Positions 56,079 through 64,000 of a DNA stretch of 64,000 nt are shown here, piece after piece (the first letter of the stretch is position 1; every line of letters begins with the position of its first letter). A program made the position numbers and the translations under genes. The DNA comes from Closterium sp. Naga37s-1 (lineage: Eukaryota > Streptophyta > Zygnematophyceae > Desmidiales > Closteriaceae), in assembly GCA_947471745.1 (NCBI GenBank), contig CANJKZ010000922.1, positions 3,409,001-3,473,000 of the forward strand, in the 5' to 3' direction. Below the pieces are notes generated by a model that searched no databases, was not told the origin of the DNA, and was given only the letters and a program-made list of their open reading frames with translations.

Positions 56079-56217
56079 TGTCAGAATGTTATCTTATGCT
56101 CTAGCCTGTAGTGGGGTGCTCTATAGCGAGTACAACCCTTCTAGGGTTTCCTATTTGTATCCCCATTCTTGCTAGTGCAATCCTCTTCTTCTCTCTTCTC
56201 TCTTTTAAACTTTAACA
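56079..56217 (+). repeat. N1 3' LTR
   Basis: 139 bp, identical to the 5' LTR; preceded by CCCCACTTTGGCTATGGGGG, the A-family polypurine hairpin. Confidence 0.95.
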
Positions 56218-56222
56218 GCAGC

Positions 56223-59200
56223 TACAACGACGTCGTTTCGGCAGCGGAACGTTTCGACGTAACCACGATCGGAACACGACGACTTCGTGGACGAGCTAGA
56301 CGACACGGAGGATGCTTGGCTAACCCCACGTACGCCGACCCGATGGAACTCTATCGAATCGACGCGAAGGCAAGACCAAAGAAGAACAAATCTAAGTGTT
56401 CTTTCTGCGGCAAGCCCGGACATCGACTCATCGATTGTGACGAAATGAAAACTGCACGTTCAGCGCTTAGGGACCGCAGCAGTGGAGCAGATTTAATGCG
56501 AATATTGGAGGATCGTGGAGTGAATTTTTCAAACCACGAACGGACTCTACCAGGGAAAATCGCCGAGGGAAATAAAATCTCCGCGACACAAGACCCTGCT
56601 GGACCCGGACAACTCCAAAAAGGCCCTGTAAAAAGTAAGCACCCCTTCAAAATATCATACAAGGATGCTTTACTTGGAAAAAATTCCCTTGGGTCTACGG
56701 CCTTTGTGAAATCACGAGAGAGGCTCCAGAAGAAAAAGAATGTACCGGTACGACGACTACAGCAGCTGCGCATGGGGAACCAACAACGGAGCGTGGAAGA
56801 TCGACCTTCCAACGACGACATCGTCCTCTCTCTGAAAAACCAGCCCGCATCGACCAACCGGTCCCCACGGAAGAAGTCGGTGGCGCTGAAGCAGCTCAAG
56901 AGGGAGCTGGAGGTCAACATGAAGCTGCGACGACCTCAAACCTCCTCTACAGATGCATCTGCAACATCTGAAACATCTACGGTATCTACCCCATCTATGA
57001 ATTCTACTACGAGCTCGAGAACCACGTCGTCGACGACAACAAAAAATCATGGCAATAGGGAACGGCAGGACCGGCCATCTGCCACCCCAGGAGAAAACAC
57101 AGAGCTATGGGAAATGCCCTATGATCCAATCAACGAGACGATCAACGGGTACAACGAGCAACGCCAACCACTTTTGCTCGAGGTGATCTGCAATGGACGA
57201 CGCCTCCAAGCACTCGTGGACAGCGGAGCATCCCATTCAGTATGCGACAAAACAACCCTCGAACGCATCAATGAGAAGTACACGCCTTCAAACTTCACAG
57301 CTACGATGGTTGACGGAAGCAGATTACAAGTCTACGGTGAAGCAGCGTTACACCTGCAGATGGGTCCTTCGCTGGAAACCGACCCTACCCGTCACCAACA
57401 TCAAAAGTTCAACCCCGAGATCAACTGGGTCACCCGCACGGCGAGTATTTACAATCAAGACAGAAGAGTTCCTCTTCCGAATTGGAGCAACACGGGAGAT
57501 ATTCCGGAGGAGACTCTCGCACGCTTCGAGAAGGACGTGAAGCGAACCATGGCAGGGTTTGTTGCACTGGTTACCAACGAGGACGAAGGAGAGAGAAAAA
57601 CGCTCGAGCTTCCACCAGCAATCCAGAAACTTCTAGAAGAGTTCGAAGACGTTCTCCCTGACGACCTTCCACACCAGTTGCCTCCATACCGAACCCACCA
57701 GCATGAGATCATCGAAGAACCTGGTTCAAAACCGACCTTCCGAGCACCATATCGACTTAGCCCTACCGAGTTGGCCGACATGAAGAAGCAGATCGAGTAC
57801 CTTCTGGACAAAGGACTCATTCGACCATCAACATCACCATACGGTGCACCAGTGCTTTTCACACCAAAACCTGACGGAAGCTTACGCATGTGCATCGACT
57901 ACCGAGCCCTCAACAAGCAGACGATCAAGAACAAGTATCCGATTCCACGGATCGACGATCTACTTGACCAGCTTCGTGGAGCCACGATATTCTCAAAACT
58001 CGATTTGAGATCGGGATATTGGCAGATCCGGATGGCGGATAACTCCATCCATAAGACAGCGTTTCGGACACGATACGGATCCTACGAGTACCTCGTCATG
58101 CCGTTCGGACTCACCAACGCACCCGCTACATTCCAGGCCGAAATGAACCATATTCTTAGGCCTCTACTCGACGAATGCGTGGTGGTGTACCTGGACGACA
58201 TCCTGATCTACTCGAGGGACATGAAGCAGCACATCGAACACCTACGACGTGTCTTCGAGATACTTCGACAAGAGAAGTTCTACGTCAAGCTATCCAAGAG
58301 CGAGTTTGCATTGAAGAAAGTTCAGTTCCTTGGACAAATGGTGAGCGCTCAAGGAGTCCATGTCGACCCAAAGAAGATCGAAGCCGTACGTACGTGGAAG
58401 ACACCGGAGAACGTGAAGGAACTTCAGCAATTCCTTGGCTTTGCGAACTACTATAATCGGTTCGTGCCACAGTATGCAAAGATTGCAACACCTCTCACCA
58501 ATCTACTGAAGAAGAATACACCGTTCAAGTGGGAGGATGTGCACCAGCAAGCCATGGAGCAGTTGAAGACCGCACTCACGTCCGCACCCGTCCTAATCCT
58601 GCCAGATCCAGAAAAAAACTATGTCATCGAAGCTGACGCTAGCGACCAAGTAGTTGGAGCAGTCTTGATGCAAGACCAAGGGAAAGGACTACAACCAATC
58701 GCCTACCTCAGCAAGAAATTGCACGGGGCAGAACTCAACTACCCGATTCACGACAAAGAGGCTTTAGCAATCATCACCGCATTCAAGACATGGCGATGCT
58801 ACCTCGAAGGGAGAAAGACCACGGTCTACACTGACCATTGCAGCCTGAAGTACCTAAAGACGCAGCCGACCCTCTCCAGAAGACAAGTCAGGTGGATTGA
58901 CTTCCTCGAGACGCACTTCGACTACGACATCGTGTACAAGCCGGGACACAAGAATAAGGCAGACGCACTGAGCCGGCCTGGACACGTTGCCGCCATACAG
59001 ATTGAGGGGATGAATCCGCTACTCAAGGGACTCTTCACGCACGGGTATACCATCAACCCCGAGATTCCCTTAGCAGAGAAAAAGAAATTGTTGCAGTGGG
59101 ACCACGACGTCGCACTACGCAAAGGATCAACAAAGATATGGGTACCCAACTACCCGCCTCTTCGGCAGTTGCTTCTCGAAGTATTCCATGACGTGCTCTA

Positions 59201-60458
59201 CGCTGGACACTTCGGGAGTAACAAGACTCTTGCCGGGATTGCGAAAGTCTACTACTGGCCTCACATGGCAAACGACGTGCAAAAGTTTGTCACTTCGTGC
59301 GACACGTGCCAGCGGATGAAAAGCAGTAAGCAGAAGAAAGCAGGACTTCTTCAGCCTTTACCCGTCCCGGAACAGCCTTGGCAAGTGGTCAGCTTGGATT
59401 TCATCACCGGTTTACCACCTACCAACGCGGGGCATGACGCCATCCTGGTCGTCATCGACAAATTCTCAAAGATGGGACACTTCATTCCGACACATACAAC
59501 CGCACGCACGGAGGAAACGGCACAGCTATTCCTCAAACACATCATCTCACAGCACGGGATCCCAACAACCCTCATATCTGACAGGGACCCCAAGTTTACT
59601 AGCAAGTTCTGGAAAGAGCTCATGTCGCTCATGGGGACACGCCTCGCAATGTCATCTGCATATCATCCCCAGACCGATGGGCAGACAGAGCGCTTGAACC
59701 AAATTGTGGAACAACTCTTGCGCGCAGCGTGCAAGGACGACATTAACAAGTGGGACTTGCACTTGCCGGTGTTGGAGTTCGCCTACAATAATGCGAAGCA
59801 TGCCGCAACAGGAGAGACCCCATTTTTCCTCTGTTACGGACGACATCCACTAACTCCACAACAGCCGACAGTACCTGCAACTGTCCAACCCGCGCACGAC
59901 TTCGTTACCACAATGCAGCAGCTTTGGGATCGGACACACAAGCGTCTACAGGACATACAGTCTTCACAGAAACGCTTGGCCGATCGCCATCGACGTGATC
60001 ATACCATTGCGGTTGGTGACCATGTGCTTCTCGACACATGCAACCTCAACCTCGGTCACCTTCCATCCAAGTTACGACCTCGCTTCTGCGGGCCTTTCCT
60101 CGTAGAAGAGCAGGTCACTCCAGTCACATTCCGCTTGCGCCTACCAGCTTCTTGGAAGATTCATAACGCCTTCCACGTGCAGCTTCTTAAACCCTATCAA
60201 GATCCAAATAAGCTGTACACGGGACGCCAACCTCCGCCGCCGCCTCCAGTCCTCGTGAATGATGAACTTGAGTACGAGGTTGAATCTGTGCTTGCACATC
60301 GTCGTCGTCGGCATGGCGCCCTGGAGTTTCTCGTACGCTGGAAAGGCTATGATCCTTCTGAGGACAGCTGGGTCTCTGAAGAAGACATGAGTAACGCCCA
60401 ACGTTCTCTTCGCGACTATCTTGTCAAGCAGGGTGTTACATCTACCACCCAGCTTTGA
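56223..60458 (+). CDS. G1 Gag C-terminus and Pol with chromodomain
   Basis: In-frame continuation of 54187-54696 once N1 is discounted. Order: CCHC knuckle [14 protein letters not shown] (56397-56441), basic spacer, aspartic protease [12 protein letters not shown] (DSGAS at 57219), reverse transcriptase (57748-58300) with [11 protein letters not shown] and YLDD (58188), RNase H (ADASD ~58633), integrase zinc region (59200-59310, ending CDTCQRMK), core with Asp in SLDFITGLP, Asp in ISDRDPKF and Glu in GQTERLNQ, then a chromodomain (60270-60430; [13 protein letters not shown]). Stop TGA at 60456. No nonsense codon or frameshift. The protease seems short: no Ile-x-Gly-like motif between DSGAS and NPEINW. 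Confidence 0.93.
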   Translation, partial: YNDVVSAAERFDVTTIGTRRLRGRARRHGGCLANPTYADPMELYRIDAKARPKKNKSKCSFCGKPGHRLIDCDEMKTARSALRDRSSGADLMRILEDRGVNFSNHERTLPGKIAEGNKISATQDPAGPGQLQKGPVKSKHPFKISYKDALLGKNSLGSTAFVKSRERLQKKKNVPVRRLQQLRMGNQQRSVEDRPSNDDIVLSLKNQPASTNRSPRKKSVALKQLKRELEVNMKLRRPQTSSTDASATSETSTVSTPSMNSTTSSRTTSSTTTKNHGNRERQDRPSATPGENTELWEMPYDPINETINGYNEQRQPLLLEVICNGRRLQALVDSGASHSVCDKTTLERINEKYTPSNFTATMVDGSRLQVYGEAALHLQMGPSLETDPTRHQHQKFNPEINWVTRTASIYNQDRRVPLPNWSNTGDIPEETLARFEKDVKRTMAGFVALVTNEDEGERKTLELPPAIQKLLEEFEDVLPDDLPHQLPPYRTHQHEIIEEPGSKPTFRAPYRLSPTELADMKKQIEYLLDKGLIRPSTSPYGAPVLFTPKPDGSLRMCIDYRALNKQTIKNKYPIPRIDDLLDQLRGATIFSKLDLRSGYWQIRMADNSIHKTAFRTRYGSYEYLVMPFGLTNAPATFQAEMNHILRPLLDECVVVYLDDILIYSRDMKQHIEHLRRVFEILRQEKFYVKLSKSEFALKKVQFLGQMVSAQGVHVDPKKIEAVRTWKTPENVKELQQFLGFANYYNRFVPQYAKIATPLTNLLKKNTPFKWEDVHQQAMEQLKTALTSAPVLILPDPEKNYVIEADASDQVVGAVLMQDQGKGLQPIAYLSKKLHGAELNYPIHDKEALAIITAFKTWRCYLEGRKTTVYTDHCSLKYLKTQPTLSRRQVRWIDFLETHFDYDIVYKPGHKNKADALSRPGHVAAIQIEGMNPLLKGLFTHGYTINPEIPLAEKKKLLQWDHDVALRKGSTKIWVPNYPPLRQLLLEVFHDVLYAGHFGSNKTLAGIAKVYYWPHMANDVQKFVTSCDTCQRMKSSKQKKAGLLQPLPVPEQPWQVVSLDFITGLPPTNAGHDAILVVIDKFSKMGHFIPTHTTARTEETAQLFLKHIISQHGIPTTLISDRDPKFTSKFWKELMSLMGTRLAMSSAYHPQTDGQTERLNQIVEQLLRAACKDDINKWDLHLPVLEFAYNNAKHAATGETPFFLCYGRHPLTPQQPTVPATVQPAHDFVTTMQQLWDRTHKRLQDIQSSQKRLADRHRRDHTIAVGDHVLLDTCNLNLGHLPSKLRPRFCGPFLVEEQVTPVTFRLRLPASWKIHNAFHVQLLKPYQDPNKLYTGRQPPPPPPVLVNDELEYEVESVLAHRRRRHGALEFLVRWKGYDPSEDSWVSEEDMSNAQRSLRDYLVKQGVTSTTQL

Positions 60459-60468
60459 GGGGGGGAAG

Positions 60469-60870
60469 TGTGAGAGTACGCCGACGTTCGACATATTTCT
60501 CATTTCCATATTTTTACTCCATCTTATTCTCCTTATTTTCCTCTTTCATTTGCACTTTATTTCACCTCAATCGGACTACTATTCTATTTTCTAGAGCTTT
60601 CCGATTATTTCACTTATTTGGTATTTTCGGCACCGACATTTACATTATACGGCACCGACAGCACCGACAGTGGTGTACAAGGCGTAATCTCGCCATAATC
60701 CGAAGTGCCAATGGGCTTGCGTGCTTATGCGCACTTGTGATTATCTATTCTAGAAGAGCGCGTTCCCGAAGGTTCGGATTATCTGTTGTTTCTATGTATT
60801 TCTGAGTATAAATACGCCTTGTACTCACCTTTAGTGCAACATTCTCGAGTGGAAATCCGATCCTGTGACA
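60469..60870 (+). repeat. G1 3' LTR
   Basis: 402 bp, six substitutions against the 5' copy; abuts the purine tract at 60457-60468. Confidence 0.95.
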
Positions 60871-60875
60871 CTGGA

Positions 60876-63332
60876 GGTGCTCGCACCTGGGGTACTGGAG
60901 CTAGAGACCCTACAGAGTTTGAGGCTGCTGGAGCTGGAGACTCTGGCGCTGGTGGCGCTGGAGCTGGAGGAGCTGGAGTTGGAGGCACTGGCGCTGGAGG
61001 CGCTAGAGTTGGAGGAGCTGGCGCGGGAGGCGCTGGAGCTGGGGGAGCTGGACCGGTTGACCCTGGCGGCGCTGTTCGGCCGCGTCCGTACTTTGTTCCC
61101 CTGCTTCAGCAGGTTCTTGGTGTCCCGTCTTCTACTAGCCTTACTCCTCCCCTCCTGTGTCCACCGCCTGACCAGTCGCAGCTGTCGTTACGGCCGGCCT
61201 CTCCACTACGAGCTCCTTCTCCCTACACTGAGCAGTCCGGCAGTCTTACAGAGCGTCGTGAGCCTGTGTCTCGTCCTGTCTTGCCTGTTCGCATTGCTCG
61301 TCGCGTTGCTCGTTCGCATCCTCCTCCTGTCCCCGGCACGCACGCTATGGCACTTTGTCCTTCCTCGATTCCACTACGTGTTCCTCTGCCTGCTCCTCCT
61401 GAGTCCTCTCTTCCTGAGGTCCCTGACCCTGAGTCTGACCGCGCTCGTGCTGCCAGTCCCATTGTCTCTCGTCTCCTCGCCAATGTTGTCACTGACCCTT
61501 CCTTTGAGTCTGCTGCTGCGTCTGCCCTCGTTGCTGAGCTGCTTGACTTTGCTACTACCTGTCGTCTAGACTACGCCACTACTCTTGTTGCTGAGTCTGC
61601 GTCTACCGGTCCTCCGTCTCTCGGGGGTGAGTGTGCTCTTGGCACGGACGTTCTTCAGCACAGGCAGGAGGACTTTGAGTCTCTTACAGCTGCTGTACCT
61701 CGTTTCGCTTCCATGCTGCTTGCCCCTGAGGGAGACCCGGATGCACCAGACGTCCCGACCCTGCGCTCTTACGCAGAGGCGATTACGGGTCCTTACTCCT
61801 CTCAATGGCAGGCAGCCATGGATGCCGAGATGGCATCCTGGAAGTCCACAGGCACCTACGTAGACGAGGTTCCCCCACCTGGGGCGAACATAGTCGATGG
61901 CAAGTTGATTTTCAGGGTGAAGCGGCCGCCGGGTTCTCCGCCTGCCTTCAAGGCGCGTTACGTTGCTCGAGGCTTCAAACAGCGACAGGGGGTTGACTAC
62001 TTCCAGAACTTCTCCCCCACCCCGAAGATGACTACTCTTCGGGTGTTGCTGCATGTCGCTGCTCAGCGTGACTACGAGTTACACTCCCTGGACTTTAGTA
62101 CAGCCTTCCTGCAGGGCAGCCTGCACGAGGAGATCTGGCTGCGCCGACCACCTGGTTTCACTGGGTCGTTTCCTACAGGTACCCAGTGGAGCCTCCGCTG
62201 GCCAGTCTACGGTCTCCGCCAGGCACCTCGCGAGTGGCACGACACACTGAGGACTATACTTGCGGCTCTTGGGTTTGCTCCTGCTACTGCTGACCCGTCG
62301 CTGTTTCTACGCACGGACACCTCGCTGCCGCCGTTCTACGTCCTCGTGTACATCGACGACCTCGTCTTTGCCACAGCTGACACTAAGGCACTGACCCTTG
62401 TGAAGTCGGAGCTGCAGAAGAGACACACCTGCACTGACCTGGGTGAACTGCGCAGCTATCTGGGCCTGCAGATCACCCGGGACAGAGCACGGTGCACCAT
62501 CACACTGACTCAGTCACACATGGTGCACCAGGTCCTTCAGCGCTTCGGTTTCCAGTTCTCCTCACCACAGCCCACTCCTCTATCTACCAGCCACTCGCTC
62601 TCAGCTCCACCTTCGGACGAGTCCGTAGAGCCGAGTGGTCCGTACCCAGAGCTTGTGGGTTGCCTCATGTACCTGATGACGTGCACACGACCTGACCTCG
62701 CGTACCCTCTCAGCCTTCTGGCTCGCTACGTGGCTCCCGGTAGGCACCGAAAGGTGCACTGGGATGCTGCGAAGAGGGTACTGCGTTACTTGTGCAGTAC
62801 GTCGGGCATGGGGCTCGTGCTTGGAGGACGGGGTCTAGTTGTCCTCACCGGTCACGCAGACGCTTCCTGGGTTGACGACTCAGCTATGCAGCGGTCGTCA
62901 CAGAGGTACACCTTCATCCTTGGCTCTGGCTCTGTCTCCTAGCGGTCTACCCGCTCGTCTTCGGTTCTCAACTCCAGTTGTGAGGCTGAGATCTACGCCA
63001 GGGCCATGGCTGCACAGGAGCTACGCTGGCTCACCTACCTGCTGACTGACTTGGGAGAGCAGCCTCGTTCGCCTCCAGTTCTGTACGTAGACAACAAGGC
63101 CATGATTGCCTTGTGTCAGGAGCACAGACTGGAGCACACAACGAAGCACATCGCTCTGCGATACTTCCTTGCTCGAGAGTTGCAGCAGCGTGGCCAGCTT
63201 CGTCTTGCGTACGTGGCCACTTGGGCCAACACTGCTGATGTCTTCACCAAGGCACTTCCGCCTGGTGATCATCAGCGTTTTGTTTCTGTGTTAGGCCTTG
63301 TGCCTACTTTGCCTCACTTACTCACTGCGTGA
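60876..63332 (+). pseudogene. Copia A4 linker, reverse transcriptase and RNase H
   Basis: Starts in the Gly-Ala linker and runs open through the reverse transcriptase (YIDD at ~62347 where A1 and A3 have YVDD) into RNase H (HADASWVDD). TGG-to-TAG at 62940-62942 breaks it; the rest (63006-63332, ending ADVFTKAL and the natural TGA) is intact. The open frame extends backwards into the G1 LTR, which is coincidence. Without Gag, protease and integrase the copy is dead, but it is the least mutated A-family reverse transcriptase here next to A3. Confidence 0.93.
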
Positions 63333-63535
63333 CTTTGCTTGTATTGTGATCTATAAATATTCCTGCATGCTTACACTTGCTAGGGTATGATCACTGTTTT
63401 GTTTGTTCTTTTTATATATCTCTGCATGTGAACTGGCATTGTGGCCCTTTGCTTGTGCTCGGACTGTGTGGTGACTTTGTGATCGACCCTTCGCTTGATT
63501 TGCTTTTCTTGACTGGTCCTGTGACCTCTTGTTCT

Positions 63536-63558
63536 CCCCCACTTTGCCTATGGGGGTG
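63536..63558 (+). other. A4 polypurine tract in a hairpin
   Basis: CCCCCA (63536-63541) and TGGGGG (63551-63556), same loop as A3. Confidence 0.6.
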
Positions 63559-63688
63559 TGTCAAAATGTTATATAGCTTATGTTGTGTAGGTTATAGTGG
63601 GTAGCCCATAAGGGGTACAACCCAATTAGGGTTAGTACTTGTACCCAACTCTTTCATAGTTCATTCATCCTCGTTCATTCTTCTCACA
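63559..63688 (+). repeat. A4 3' LTR
   Basis: 130 bp, TGTCAAAATG...TCTCACA; single-unit version of the 5' LTR. Confidence 0.9.
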
Positions 63689-63693
63689 CCCGG

Positions 63694-64000
63694 CACTACT
63701 CCGACTCCACCGCCAGCCTCTGGACTTCAGACAGAAGGAGGCACAATTCAAAGACCAGCTGCTGAGTCAACTGAAACTCCTGCTAACTAAGCAACCGTCT
63801 TCGACCGAAGCATGATGGAGAAGTTCTTCTCCTTCATGTCGATCTACGAGCAACATCAACAAGCGGCACGTGTGCACAGGGCTCTCGTTATCATTGTGAT
63901 TTACACTACTATACTGATTAGAAGGGTGAAATTTAGGGCCTGCACTAATGGGTTTGGGTTTTTTTTTTTGGGATTAGTGTTACACCTATATGTTAGTGTA
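63694..64000 (+). pseudogene. Element E gag continuation
   Basis: Resumes the frame begun at 52611, TAA at 63788, then MMEKFFSFMSIYEQHQ-like Gag sequence to ~63880. From 63880 on the sequence is AT-rich with a T run at 63960-63970 and no clear coding, so the E homology may end early. Confidence 0.55.

Larger units (their letters stand above)
54697..56217 (+). mobile_element. Non-autonomous Copia-type element N1, very recent
   Basis: 1521 bp, two 139-bp LTRs that I find identical base for base, and a perfect GCAGC duplication (54692-54696, 56218-56222). Primer-binding site TGCTATCAGAGC at 54836. The interior has a GC-rich leader and the A-family 3' untranslated block with polypurine hairpin, but no gag or pol. 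It is a deletion derivative related to A3/A4 that must have moved using proteins from an autonomous A-type element. Confidence 0.95.
53482..60870 (+). mobile_element. Chromovirus (Ty3/Gypsy) G1, holding N1
   Basis: 7389 bp including a 1.5 kb N1 insertion. LTRs are 402 bp, TGTGAGAGTAC...TGTGACA, with 6 differences (about 98.5%). Primer-binding site TGGTATCAGAGC at 53886; purine tract GAGGGGGGGAAG just before the 3' LTR. Flanking pentamers are CTGCA and CTGGA, one mismatch, in a host context that is not collinear. The coding frame closes perfectly if N1 and one duplication copy are removed. Confidence 0.95.
52655..63688 (+). mobile_element. Copia LTR retrotransposon A4, internally rearranged, holding G1
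   Basis: Outer LTRs at 52655-52847 and 63559-63688 with a perfect CCCGG duplication (52650-52654, 63689-63693) show one integration event. Inside, however, order is LTR, leader, a 217-bp reverse-transcriptase piece, chromovirus G1, then linker, reverse transcriptase, RNase H and LTR. Gag, protease and integrase are missing, and the reverse-transcriptase piece left of G1 is present again on the right (61850-62120). Confidence 0.9.
52111..64000 (+). mobile_element. LTR retrotransposon E (3' end outside window), holding A4
   Basis: A fourth LTR family, visible as a 439-bp 5' LTR, a primer-binding site TGGTATGAGAGC (52550) and a short gag start. A4 is inserted after codon 14 of that reading frame. 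Sequence resumes at 63694 in the same frame after the CCCGG duplication. The rest of E lies beyond 64000. Confidence 0.8.

Noticed and set aside
60786-60870. Fusion of G1 LTR to A4 reverse transcriptase as one protein
   Set aside because: No ATG in frame in the LTR part; the continuity is a chance open frame across an insertion boundary.

Overview
This is a nuclear, eukaryotic window dominated by LTR retrotransposons, and it most likely comes from the green-plant lineage. Support comes from Ty1/Copia elements primed by initiator tRNA-Met, a chromodomain Gypsy (chromovirus), GT-AG introns with pyrimidine-rich acceptors, and remnants of two host genes. One remnant resembles the kinesin-14 KCBP family; the other resembles a pyridoxamine-5'-phosphate-oxidase-like split-barrel protein. 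A streptophyte green alga is my best guess, but the species cannot be fixed from the sequence. I see no bacterial operon, CRISPR array, rRNA or intact tRNA gene. The names below are local labels.

Left nest (1-19258): Copia C1 appears to hold Copia A1 in its 5' LTR, and A1 holds a nearly pristine minus-strand Copia, B1 (5120-11602, one open 1589-codon gag-pol). A1 opens with more than 1.6 kb of C-rich tandem repeats. Middle-left (19259-26150): AT-rich spacer, GA-rich satellites, a tandemly duplicated block carrying the 3' end of a LINE with an R2-type restriction-like endonuclease (L1, L2), and a Copia fragment (A2). Next is a small non-autonomous LTR element, D (26151-28613), with a perfect CGATG target-site duplication (TSD).

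Host island (about 31.6-46 kb): a minus-strand LINE 3' fragment (L3), then a decayed intron-containing PPOX-like gene whose exons are tandemly duplicated (one exon four times), then exons of a KCBP-like kinesin. The kinesin remnant has suffered an inverted duplication and the insertion of Copia A3 (36634-44052, TSD AAACC). C2 (47065-51637, minus) is a 3'-truncated relative of C1.

Right nest (52111 to the window end): four levels. LTR element E is interrupted in its gag start by Copia A4 (TSD CCCGG). A4 holds chromovirus G1 (53482-60870). G1 gag is split by a 1.5 kb non-autonomous Copia, N1 (54697-56217, TSD GCAGC, two identical 139-bp LTRs, so very recent). The A4 sequence on the two sides of G1 is not collinear, which calls for a recombination or template-switch explanation.

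No element shows a path to an intact host gene. The potentially competent ones are B1 and, apart from the N1 split and a possibly short protease, G1. Recurring unexplained features are the C-rich minisatellite leaders after the primer-binding site in A1, A3, A4, N1 and D, a long-loop zinc-finger-like motif in A-family Gag, and a hairpin that places the polypurine tract of A-family elements in one stem arm.
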